The notes beneath the pieces are model-generated. The model made no database searches, was not told the origin of the DNA, and saw only the letters and a program-made list of their open reading frames with translations. A DNA stretch of 64,000 nt, taken from Alentia gelatinosa. Its lineage: Eukaryota > Annelida > Polychaeta > Phyllodocida > Polynoidae. Below, piece by piece: positions 29,101 through 42,400 of the stretch (positions within the stretch are counted from its first letter, which is position 1; each line of letters starts with the position of its first letter). The DNA is taken from NCBI GenBank assembly GCA_950022655.1, contig OX465582.1:92022704-92086703 (forward strand), in the 5' to 3' direction. Both the position numbers and the translations under genes were made by a program.

Positions 29101-32100
29101 GTCCCGCTGAACTGTCAAACGGTACAAGAAAATAGAAGAAAGTACTTGAAAATATTGTTTGAAACATAAAATATTGTTTGAAACTATTCAAAAGTCAGGT
29201 GGAGATTCAGATAGGTGGAGGGTTGTATTTACAAGTCCAGTTTTCTGCTAAATTTCAGGCCAGGGATGGTTAAGCACGTCTATTTAGCCGCATCTTCCTG
29301 TAAATCTAATTCATGATGTTGACTTTTGAGTCCGAACTAATTATTATTACATACCTATGGCCGAACGTCTACGAAATACTACTCGCTATTTGGGGTATAG
29401 TATAAATAATGTTCAGGCGCACTGCGCCTGAAGTTAATATTCGGGCGCACTGTGACCATCGGGTCAATTGGTACATATAATAGGTTTATAAAATGGCGTT
29501 TTTTTAAATATTTAGGTATGTAATAATAAGAAAACATAGTGACTGAGCTCGTAGGGATGCCATTCTCGGCCTTTTGATGCCATAAATATGTCCCTCCACC
29601 TGCGGCGTCGGGATGTATTTATGGCATCAAAAGACCTCGAATGGCCATCCCATCACCACGTTTTCTCTTATAATACGTGCGAGAAGAAGTAGAGCCCTGA
29701 GGAGGGCCACAATACCTGAAACACAGGCTGAATGGTATTGTACACGCTCAGCATTGCCTGTTGTAAGAAAGCTATAATTGTGTCTGTAAAATACACTTAA
29801 ATGACTCGTGCATGGTTTATTTACGATTCCTCGATCTGCTTCAGACTCTAAAGGATTTGAGGAACTTCTTGGAGGATCCAGTTGGACGAATCAAAGACCG
29901 GCAGAAGCTGCTGCGAAATTTGTGTGTAAGTACTTCCCACATGTTACATTTATGTTTATGAACCAAATGATAGTTAGAGGTCTTGATAATAGGAGGTGCC
30001 ACTAAGGCCACCTAACAATCTCATCCCCAGTCTCAGGGGTGTTACACTTTCATTATTCTGGGCACGTTGGCAGGTCACACCGGTGTTACATTTAAATAGA
30101 ACTGCATTGAGAATCGTTTAAATCCGTAATACTCCACAAGTTTGAATGGGCTGCAATTGTCATCGAGGCGATGTTACGTGACGATTACGGCCCATCCAAA
30201 TGTGTGTGGTTCTGGATTTACCTCACCCCTTTCACTGACATTCAATCGTATCACAATATCAGAATAATTCAGATTACTTGCAAATCCAGTTGGTTAATAG
30301 TGCATGACATCATATTCACTCCGCCATTTTTTCACTTTACTGGGGTCATCGTTGAGTATTTTTTTCTAACGTTATTCCTATGGCTAAACTTGCACCAGGG
30401 GTGAGATAATAATCTGTCTTTTATAATGTTCATATTAGGTTTACACTGTGTTTAGTCTCCATTCAAATGACATCTCTTGTTCTTAAACCTTTGATAATGA
30501 AGTCCCTTATGAACATTTTATACTTTCAGGCTGAGATATGATTTACCTTCATGAATAAATAAGTGTACATTGTGTATTTGTTTAGCGTTACTCAAATGTA
30601 CTTTAAGTTGACCCTCTAGTTATGTACAAATACTTTTTCTAGTTTGACAAAATTTTAGGCACAATGTTCTCTTCTCTTAATGGCAAATCTTATATCTACC
30701 TATGAAAGATTTTACTTGCTGGTCATTTGTAATCAATAGTTTTAATCTAGCTCTATTCCATAGATCATTTCGAAAGACCTAAATATTGATGAACCCCTTT
30801 TTGGATCAGGCTTAAGACATCCTTTAATGAATATTTACCTTTTAGTTTTCTGTCATTTTGGTCTGCATTCTGAATATGATTTGACATATATTTAAAAAAA
30901 ATAAATTAATTGGATTTGACGTGTGTTTTCAGGTGGTGGATGTGATGGTGCGTCTTCTGAAAACCCCCATCTACCCTAATGCCAAGGACACCGGCCACCT
31001 CTTCAAGGCAAGTCTGCAGCTATAAGAGCACATCTAGGACCTATTTCACTAGTTTCGTGACATGTCTGTGACACCATACAGACATCGGGGTTGTCTAGTT
31101 TCATGACAACAAAAGTAGCTGCCCTTAGGAAAAGACATACCCCAAACATAAGAATTAGACAAATCTACACATCATGGACCTATTTCACTAGCTTCGTGAC
31201 ATGTCTGTGACACCCTACAGACATTGGGGTTGTTTAGTTTCGTGACAACACAAGTAGCTGCCCTTAGGAAAAGACAGACCCCAAACATAAGAATTAGACA
31301 AATCTACACATCATGGACCTATTTCACTAGCTTCGTGACATGTCTGTGACACCATACAGACATTGGGGTTGTCTAGTTTCGTGACAACACAAGTAGCTGC
31401 CCTTAGGAAAAGACAGACCCCAAACATGAGCATTAGACAAATCTACACATCATGGACCTGTTTCACTAGTTTTGTGACGAAAGTGTTAGACAGACATGAA
31501 AAGCGGCACCAACAGTGCAAGCAAGAACGGACAAAACGAAGTCTAATGTCTAGCTCTTATGAAACCAGACACACCATCTAGATGCCATCTAGACATGTCA
31601 CGAAACTAGCGAAAAAGGTCCCAGGTTTTTACCCCCAGTATGGTCATTCAATGTTCTCATAGTTAAGGCCTGTTCCACCAGGCTGACTGCACTGTAGAGT
31701 CACCACACGGCTGTTGTGGTAGCTCGTGGCAGGATGGCTGTCAGGCAGATATAGGTGTGGTGGAGCGGGCCACTCGCTCGACGTCTGGCATCGGAAGGCC
31801 GCTGTTTTAGGAACTCGTCTCATAAGATCTCACACTCTCCAAGTGGTATTCTGTAGAAAGGCTGCTCTATGTGAGAAGAATTCTTAAGAAACTAGGCTTA
31901 GAGCCTAGAGAATCCACTGGTCTGCCTCCCTTGCTAAACATGTACATCAAAGCAACCCGAAGATTCCTATAATCTCAATGAAGCCACCTAGCAGGAATAC
32001 AGTGGCTTTATTTGGACTGGAATACAGAGTACCACTTAGAGAGTGTGAGATCTTATGAGAGGGGTGGTTTTAGCACGGGCCAGGACTGCTGTCAGTCAAA

Positions 32101-35100
32101 TATATAAATAGAAAAGAAGGCGATGGGACGTCTGTTCCCTAGGCTGATGCTACCTTGAGTGACAGTTTAAGAACTGTACCTAGCCACCGTAACCATGTAC
32201 ACTGGTGTGTGTGACATCCCTCAGTGATCTCACACCTACTCTCCCTGTCTCCAGGCAAAACACCTAGAGACCAACCTTGTAGATATGCAGAAGAGATTGA
32301 TTAGTCTAGTGGGCCACTCCTCACTTTACATGGACACCTGTTTGTGCAGCCTCACATAGTGTTTATTTAGGTCTCTGACCTCAATAAAGTGGGCCACTCC
32401 TCACTTTACTTGGACACCTCTTTGTGCTGCCTCCCATATTGTTTATTTCGGTCCCTGATGTAAACCAAGTGGACCACTTCTCGCTTTCCCTGTACAGCTC
32501 TTCCTGTGGCCTCACATAGTGTTTATTTAGGTCACTGACTTTAATCAAGTGGACCACTCTTCGCTTTATTGCCTGTATAGCTCTTTGTGCAGCCTCACAT
32601 AGTGTTTATATAGGTCACTGACCTTAATCAAATGGACAACTCCTCACTTTACCCGTACAACTTTTTGTGCAGCCTGACATAGGGCTTATTTAGGTCACTG
32701 ACCTTAATCAAGTGGACCACCCTTCTCTTTACCTGTCTCTGACTTTAACTGTCTTGTGTTTGTAGGTGTTCCGTCAGTTCTACCAGGTGCTGCACACCTA
32801 CAACACGGGGCGCAGTAAGAAGAATGCACTCTACGCAGCCAACTACCTGCCCTTCTTCATGCAGCAACTCTCCGTCAAGGTCAGCAAACCTGTTGTGTCA
32901 GCTCAGACAAGCTGCCCTCAGCCACCACATATTTCTCCGTGTGAAGTGGGGTCTCTTTAAGCCTCAACTAATTTATCAGCCGCTACTGACAAAACAAATG
33001 GTTCACCTGTGCCATAATATAGTAGAAACCTTAAAAAAAAAAAAAAAGGAAATTAAAAAAAAATTATAGTAGAAACCAGTGAAGGTTTCTTGTCATAGCT
33101 TGCATCCCATCAAGATTGAATCGCGTAGTAATTCACAAGGCGAAGCGACATGAATTACGTAGTGATTCAAACGAGATGGGAACAAACCCTGACCCCAAAC
33201 TTGAATGGGTTTCTGAACTTATCTCACCCTTCACATTGACTCATCAGGTAATATTCAAATATCATTTTCTCACCTCTGGTATTTTTTCCCTATGGACTTA
33301 ACATGGGAATTGTATTCAATACGTGGCTAGGTGTTATCTAGTTGGCAGCTACCGCTTAAGTGAGCTCGATGTTGACATCGGCTGACGTCACATGTCTGTT
33401 CGTTTGTTTACGACATTGTTGACAGCGGCGTCATCGTGGTGATTTGCCTAGTGTCAAGTTGTTGACACATGATTTGCGGAGATACCGAATCTGTGTGTCA
33501 TGGGTTGTCATGTATTGAACATGGCAACTACAGCGGTTTCATCCATGGGAATCCTCATGCTGCACGGATGGATGTGGATTATGTTGATATGTGTTCATGT
33601 CAACAAATCCAACATCCTAGAGCGGCCCTGTGAATCGATGTGATCACAGGAAATAAACATGACTTGCATTTCTGTGTTGAAATAGGTTAGTGATGCTTAT
33701 GTTGGGGGCGCCTGAATTCTGTTTTCAGGTGTTATTAAGTTTGCTTATGGGGGGGCCTGAATTCTGTTTTCAGGTGTTATAAAAAAAAATATAAAAGAAA
33801 TTGGACTTAACATGGGGAACACGTTCTCAACGCCCAGAAGTATTTAAAAAATACTGCTCTGGTGATGATTTCACAAACGTTAGCTGATTAGTCACTGATA
33901 GGGGTGAGATGAAATCTGAACCACTCTCAATTCATGGCCACTGAAATTGCAGTTTGGTTTGCTACATAATCTCACTTGGCTTTGCCTCATAAGATTATTC
34001 TGCCACCAAAACTATATGTTTAGCAGCTATGGACCTTTATGCAGTTCCTTCTTAATATACGTATACTAGCATTGGATTTGTTCATTTGAATAACTTCATT
34101 TGAAGAACTTCATTTGAGGAACTTCATTTGAAGAACTTCATTTGAGGAACTTCATCTGAAGAACTTCATTTGAGAACTTCATTTGAGGAACTTCATTTGA
34201 GGAACTTCATTTGAAGAACTTCATTTGAGGAACTTCATTTGAGGAACTTCATTTGAGGAATTTCATTTGAAGAACTTCATTTGAAGAACTTCATTTGAGG
34301 AACTTCATTTGAGGAATTTCATTTGAAGAACTTCATTTGAAGAACTTCATTTGAGGAACTTCATTTGAGGAACTTCATATGAGGAACTTCATTTGAGGAA
34401 CTTCATTTCAGTTTGACCATTTGTCCAATATTCATTTGCTGGTGGGCTTTTCTGTACTTTCACCTACAAACCAGTTATCTGCCTGACTTGACTGCTCCAC
34501 ATCTCTACACTCTCCTGTTTACACATTTCAAACCTCATGAATGTAACATACAACTGTGTCCTCTCTCTTCCACACTCTCTTTGTAAAATTCTGCTTGTAT
34601 ATATGTAAATACATTGTGATTGTAGCTGGTAATGGTGAATACTTTGTCTTTGGGTGAACTGCTGCTGAAAAGTAAACTGTATCACACCTAAATTTCTCAT
34701 TTCTGAAATCCTAAGATAACCTAATCAAGATTCATTTACTAAACCTTGTCAAATCATAATAAAATCAACAAAAATACACCACTCGCCTTGAATGGAGTAT
34801 GCAGGGGACACTGTGTGTAGGTGTGAGTGTGAATGTGTGTTTGTGTGATGGTGCACCCCTCTTGTAAGATCTTACACCCTTTATATGGTATTCTGTACTC
34901 TCACTACACACTATGGGAGAAGAATTCTTATGAACTAGGCTTAGAGCATTGAGAATCCATTGGCCTGCCTCCTGTGCTAAAGACATACATCAATGCAACC
35001 CAAAGATTCCTATAATCTCAATGATGCCACCTAGTGGGAGTACTGTGTGCCAGTGGATTCTCAAGGCTCTAAGCCTAGTTCATTAAGAATTCTTCTACCA

Positions 35101-38100
35101 GAGTGCATGATGAAAACCTTGTACAGAATACGACTTAGAGAGTGTGAAATCTTATGAGAGGGGTGCACCGGTGTATGTATGCGTGCATGTGTACAACAGT
35201 CACCACCTCAGCTGACAAGTGCCTGTTTGTGTTTTTTAGTCACAGGTAGGTGTGCCCAGGTAGGGTAGATAGGAATGATAGGTGGTTAGTGGCAGGTAAG
35301 TCCTTCGCGTAGGCCGGTAGGTATTTTGCTGATCAGGATTTGTTTCACAAGCTCGCAATCTCAGAGAAGCATGGCTGCATTTCTGGTCGGTTCTCCTGAA
35401 ACGTCCAAGTTTAGGGTGATTTTACACTCTACACATATTACTAACTCAGAGTGACTTAATCCTAGTGTCAGCATGTCAGTCATGACTTACTGTTCGGTAA
35501 GATACACTTTTAGTAATATTCCCTGAGAATGACTAAAATTACAGACATTCACAGTTACCAGAAAGCTTGATGTACCTGTGTATACATACGCCAGGATAAC
35601 TCCTATGATGTACTTTATATTAAGTTCTCAATAAGACTTCTCTATGATTGATGGTTTAGACGTGTGCACCTTTGTGTGGTATGTACGAGAAGCGAGTTTA
35701 AAATTAAGAGTTGACTACACAATAGTTACTATATACCTATAGGTGAATGTCTCACTTTTACTGACCAGTAGTACAAATTCCTTTCATAACTGAGTGACGA
35801 AAGAATATCCATACGTCCCTCTGTACCACGTGACCACTCATTCTAGTATTAAGTGAGTTGTAGAATGGCATTTTTAATGATTTCTAGGTATGTAATAATA
35901 AAGAGACACAGTGAGTGTGACTGAGTTCCATCTGTTCCTCAATATTTTGGTTAGAAATATTGACCTCGTTCTTTGAACTCGGTGAGTATTTCAGATCAAA
36001 ATATCTCTGAACAGATTCCATTCAGTCAGACTGACTATGTCTCTATATAAGTACCGCATCAGTCGTCGTAGCAATTCACTAACTCACCGCTGTTAAAACA
36101 CCCTCATTAATCTTCTTAACCGAGCATACACAGCTGCCCATAAGACTAAACACCAGACTGAAGTCAATCTCTAATATATATGTAAAAAAGGATAAAAATG
36201 GAAAAAAATCAATAAATAGTAGTAAAAAACACAAAACAAAAACAAGTAGTAATTAGTAGAAACTGAACGAGAGTTATTAGTGTTAGTGTTTATCGCATGC
36301 TGGGCAGGTCGCGAATTACTACGCGAGGCGCTAGCTGAGCGTGAGAAGCAGATCTGACCAGAGTGCAATAAGTTCCAGTATCCGAAAAACTCGCCAAGGC
36401 GACAGATACGTTTTGGTAAAAAAAACAAAAAACCACACCAAATAAAACACTAATTCTACTTACTCCAGTTCAGTTTTGTATTTATCCTACCCCATCTCTA
36501 ATAATTCATTTGTTTCCTGAGTGCAATAAACAACACTTTACTGCACGCTCGCCAGAATACAGTCAGCCAATGTTAAGTCTATGGCTTTTTTTTATTAGGG
36601 GTAGGATAATATAGACTCCTGTATTTCCCCGCTGTCTCCACGTACAGATAAAACACTGCAGGTGTTCCTGAGAAACACAACACTCCACTTGTTGATATTG
36701 CCTGAGGAACACAACATATAGCTTCTTTATAAAATCTCTACACAGAGAGGGTTCCTCATATATTCCTTCATTATTTCGGCACCATTATAATCAGTCAGAT
36801 TCGCATTATGCACTGTCTATCCTCGGTAGTATAATAAACTGTGTTTTGAGAATTCAACAAAAAACAAACCACCAAAATCCCTTTGTTGAGGCTTCTATTG
36901 ACGTTATGTACAGTATATTCTTACTAATGTTAGCTAAAATGTACTGTAACAACATCTCCAACAATTATTTTCATAGTTAGCAACACTTCTCTTTAGACTT
37001 TGTATTAATATGCAACCAATCAATACATTAAACTTGTGTTTATGACTGTCTTAGATTTGATTGAGAAAGCATGTCAAGAGGGCAAGGATTTATTTAATAA
37101 TTCTTCTTCTTGCCCTCATCTCCATTTAAATGTTAGTTCTGGTCCGTATTGCCGTTAGTCCCTGTTTAGACGTTAGTTCTGATCTTTATTGCCCTCAGGC
37201 CCTATTTATACATTAGTTCTGGGAGCTGTTTCAAAAGTCGAGTGAGGTCTCACCAGTGGCACGTCACATTTCAAAGCCAGAGGCCGGCAACAGCGAACGG
37301 CACTTTGAATCAAAGCGGCAGCAAAAGCGACACTTCAAGTGCAGTTGTTTAGCTCTCGCTTTGGCGGAGAGTACTCTCGTTTAGCACCCTCCCGACTTTT
37401 GAAACAGCTCCCAGGTCCGTATTGCCCTCAGTCTCCATTTAAATGTTAGTTCGAGTCCTTATTGCCCTCAGGCTCTGTTTAGACGTTAGTTCAGGTCTCT
37501 ATTGCCTTCAATCCCTGTTCAGACGTTAGTTCTGGACCTTATTGCCCTCAGGCCCTGTTCAGACGTTAGTTCGGGTCCTTATTGCCCTCAGGCCCTGTTT
37601 AGACATAAGTTTAGGTCCTTATTGCCCTCAGGCCCTGTTCAGACGTTAGTTCGGGTCCTTATTGCCCTGAGGCCCTGTTCAGACGTTAGTTCGAGTTCTT
37701 ATTGCCCTCAGGCCCTGTTCAGACGTTAGTTCGGGTCCTTATTGCCCTCAGGCCCTGTTCAGACGTTAGTTCGAGTTCTTATTGCCCTCAGGCCCTGTTC
37801 AGACGTTAGTTCGGGTCCTTATTGCCCTCAGGCTCTGTTTAGACATAAGTTTGGGTCCTTATTGCCCTCAGGCCCTGTTCAGACATTAGTTTGGGTCCTT
37901 ATTGCCCTGAGGCCCTGTTCAGACGTTAGTTCGAGTTCTTATTGCCCTCAGGCCCTGTTCAGACGTTAGTTCGGGTCCCTATTGCCCTGAGGCCCTGTTC
38001 AGACGTTAGTTCGGGTCCTTATTGCCCTCAGGCCCTGTTCAGACGTTAGTTTGGGTCCTTATTGCCCTCAGGCCCTGTTCAGACGTTAGTTCGAGTCCTT

Positions 38101-39393
38101 ATTGCCCTCAGGCCCTGTTTGGACTTTATTTCTGTTCTCTATTTTAGTTGGATTCAGTTGCTGGCCATTGCTTCTTCCGATTTTCAAATTATCATTACTG
38201 TGGCATATCCCAGTGGCGAAATGATTTTCTGCAGTCAGAACAGAATAGATTAAACCACATCATCTATATTCTTGTTTAACCAGAATAAGTATACCATTGA
38301 CTAATCATTACTTTAACAAAGTTAATATATGATATAAGAATTTGTAAAATTTATGAATAGCTAAGAAACAACTGACATGGCAAAATAGAATGAATGATTG
38401 ATAATACTTGTTGTCAGTGTGTTAGCATGCCTACTCAAGTCAACATAGAAATTATCTATTGGTATTGCTCTAGATATTCTAAATTGAATTTCGTGGCTAG
38501 AATAGAGCAGCAGTAACTGTCTAAATTCAAGTGCAGTTTCAGCCTTCAGTGTTCAATTTAGTGTTAGCGATGGTCATAGAAATATGAATTGATAAATGTC
38601 CTATCCCACTGGATGAATTAAGAAAATCCTATTAGCTTCTAATTAAATACCAATTAAGATCAAATATGAGGTATTTCCAGCCCTCATCAATGTCCTTTTG
38701 TACTGCTCCAGGTCTAAACAATCAATTACAGCTGATTAAGATTCAATATGATATGTTTCCAGCTCCCGACCATGTTTTCTTGACCACCCTCATCCCTATC
38801 TTATCTATGTACTACTCCTGAGATAAACAAGCATTTACTGCAGGCTAAGATTAAATATAATGTAATCCATCTCCTCTGCCCACCCTCACCCCATCTGTAG
38901 ATATGTACAGCAGCTCCTGGCCTAAATGACCAATTACTGAAGAGTTAGACTAAATGTAAGGTGGGGGTGGCCCCTTAAGTGGGGTCAATATGAACTCTTA
39001 ATAGCGGGAAAACTATTCCATTCTGAGCAAATTAACCCCTTGAGCGGGGTGTCCCAGAAGCAGGGTTTCTCTGTATATATGTACTACTGTCTGAATAACC
39101 AATTAACACCAGTGAAAGATTTTTGTAGCATTCCGATCTAGTTTGTGCATGTCTTAATTTCTTGCACCAGGGGCCTGTTTAATACCTGGAAGGATACTCC
39201 TATGACTATCATATTACCCTCTGTCGGAGGACAGACCACGTTTGATAAACATAGGTTACTCTTTCAAAGGACATAGAGAAGGATGAAGACTTTAAATGCT
39301 TTTCAAAGCTGTTTAATAGATTTGTTTTTGCCCTGACCTAGATCCTGAAAACTCTCCTCCTGGTGTCCTTCCTGATGCTGGTCACCTAACTAA

Positions 39394-39441
<48 letters not shown>

Positions 39442-42400
39442 CAATGTATATACTTGAATAATATCCTTCAGAACATCTGACAGTTTCATGTAAATAATGC
39501 ATCATTCTCCATTGAATAATAAGAATATAATGTTTATAAATTGAAAAAGACCCAACAAAATTTGGCTTGTCTGAGATTTGAACCCAGGTCCTTCTGATTA
39601 CCACTGGTTTTAACACAGCAGCCCCAACAACACCTGGGACAGACAAAAGCAACCAATCACAGGAAGGCTTTCATCATGAACTATCCTAAGAAAAACAAAA
39701 CCGAAAAAACTATCCTTCCAAAGGATTCAGGTCAGAAGAAGAAGATAACCCACGTCCTGGACATTGTCCTCCCAGAAACTCTCCTCAAATTGTCCTTCTC
39801 AGTGTCCCCAGATATTGAACAGCCCCAAGGATTGAGTAGATCTTGCACCTCCTACACAACACCCCACATTCATTTGTCTCATACATTTCTCCGCATATTC
39901 ACCGGTTTTAACTTTCATTCTTTCTTTCATTTTCTGAAAGGTTATTTGAATTTTTTAAGCTGATTTTCTGTATTTTTACTGCTCAAGTTCTCCTCTCAGG
40001 TTTTCTCCGATAGCATTTGTTATCGTACTTATCTAAGTTGCTTCGGGAAATAAGTATCAACCCTCCTAATTTTATTTTTTTCCCCCTATTATTTTTGTGC
40101 TCCAATTTCTTACACGTAACAAAGTTCTTTTTAAAATCTAGAGTTCTATGGTGCAATAATGATTTCACATGTAGTAGAAGTAGGCACATCATTCTGGAAA
40201 CCTCAGATCTTTGCTCAACCAGAAAGACTGCATTGGTAAAGATGCCTATGAGTTGAGGATATGGTGGAGGGTTCACACTCTCACTCTATGCTGGTCACTC
40301 TATCAGGGAGACGTGGGGCTGCAGTGCTGCCGCATGATGATTGATCTCATCCGAGACAACCGACGAATCGTGGACCGCGTCACCTCCGCCAACATCCAGT
40401 CCATCATCAACCTCTTCAAAGCAAACCAGGCAAGTATTGGTCAGCCAGAACAGGACTTACTGTTATGTAAATCAGAGATGGAAGTTTTGCACTTTTATAT
40501 GGAAATCAATGTTTTCGTTTCCTGTTTATAATTTTGTTTTCTTTATGTAAAGGTAATCTTTATGTGAAGGTACAACAAATCTCAATGAGAATGTGAGACC
40601 TCCACAACAGGTGTTCATCAACGCAGAGGTATCTCAGAGGTGGCTCACAACCACAGTAGACAAGAAAAATTATAACCCCTAGGTATATGATAGTTGGTGT
40701 TGCTTGTAGCTGACAACTGTACTGTATCTGGACCTGCCCGGAATACATATATATATATACAGACATAGGTATATAATGATCGGTCTTGTTTGTTGCTGAT
40801 AGCACTACCTGTATTTGGACCTGCTCGGAGTACTATAAGGCATACAGACATATGTATAATGATTGGTCTTGTTTGTTGCTGATAGCACTACCTGTATTTG
40901 GACCTGCTCGGAGTACTATAAGACATACAGATATATGTATATAATGATTGGTCTTGTTTGTTGCTGATAGCACTACCTGTATTTGGACCTGCACGGAGTA
41001 CTATAATACATACAGACATGTATACGTATATGATGATCGGTCTCGTTTGTTGCTGATATCACTACCTGGATCTCGACCTGCTCAGGGTGTGATAAGACAT
41101 ATGGACATACATGTTGTAGTTGTATAATAATCAATGTTACTCTAACACATACAAACATAGGTTTATAATCCGGCCGTCTAAGACATTGCAGAGGTAGCTC
41201 ACAACCACAGTAGACGAGAAAAATTATAACCCCTAGGTATATAATAATTGGTGTTACTTGTAGCTGACAACTCTTCTGTATCTGGACCTGCTCAGAGTAC
41301 TATAAGACAAACAGACATAGGAAAATAATGATCGGTCCTGTTTGTTGCTGATAGCACTACCTGTATTTGGACTTACTTAGAGTACTATAAGACATACAGA
41401 CATATGTATATAATGATTGGTCTTGTTTGTTGCTGATAGCACTACCTGTATCTGGACCTGCTCGGAGTACTCAGTGTGTGCGACAAGATTGCCATGACAG
41501 AGAACCAGACGCTCATCGCGGAGCAGCTCCTAAAGAAACAAAAGGTAAACCGCTAACTTCTACTCATTTAATGACATATTCTACAATTCGCAGTGGCGTC
41601 ACCTAGTGAACTTTAAATATTAACTTCCACCAAAATCAAACTGGATGCTTGAAATCTATTCTAATACTGAATGAATGAAATTTGATGTTTTGTCCAGGCC
41701 TATTTACATCCATCTGATTCAAATAGGAAATTATACCTTGTTATTCCAACAGGATATGCAAATTTGAGTAAAGTAAACGAAAGTAAATCTAGTTGGACAA
41801 ATTGGATGTTAAACTACCAAAACAAACAAATAAACAAAGTGGCAAAGTAGGTCACTACCAAACATAATTTAGTTAATTGCTATAAAGTCAAAAGTGATAA
41901 TTAGATTTACGGAACGATTTGCAGGAAAACCTCTACCACATCGAGTTGGGTCAAGACGTGCTGCTTGCAAAGGACATCATCTACGTGTCGATGGATGCCA
42001 GGAAGACGTGGGTGACTCTGCATACCATGTCCTACGTGAGTATCAAAATAACATTACGAAAAAATACTCAACGATCACCCCCGTAAAGTGACAATACTAC
42101 ACCACGGCTGTGGCATAGTGAATATGAGATGACATCATATGGATTTGCTAGGTATTCTAATCATTCTGATATTCTGATGCTATCTTATGTCAAAGAAAGG
42201 GGTGAGATAAATCCAGAACCACACAATACACAATATTCCACTGATTTGGATGTGCCATAATCGTCACTTGGCTTCGCCTCGATGACAATTGGGGCCCATC
42301 CAAACTTGTGGCGTATTGTGTATCTATACGATTTTCGATGCAGTTCTATATAATTCCCATAGCATGTGGGTGCAGCCACCTTTCTCTGTCATCCCCAGCA

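Noticed and set aside
37502..38253. Plus-strand frames with repeated ALRPCSDVSSGPYCPQALFR
   Set aside because: Products of the 40-bp minisatellite (three units make 120 bp); not a gene.
39565..39645. Functional tRNA gene on the minus strand
   Set aside because: Only the B-box/T-loop is convincing; acceptor and D arms do not pair, so a SINE head or pseudogene is more likely.
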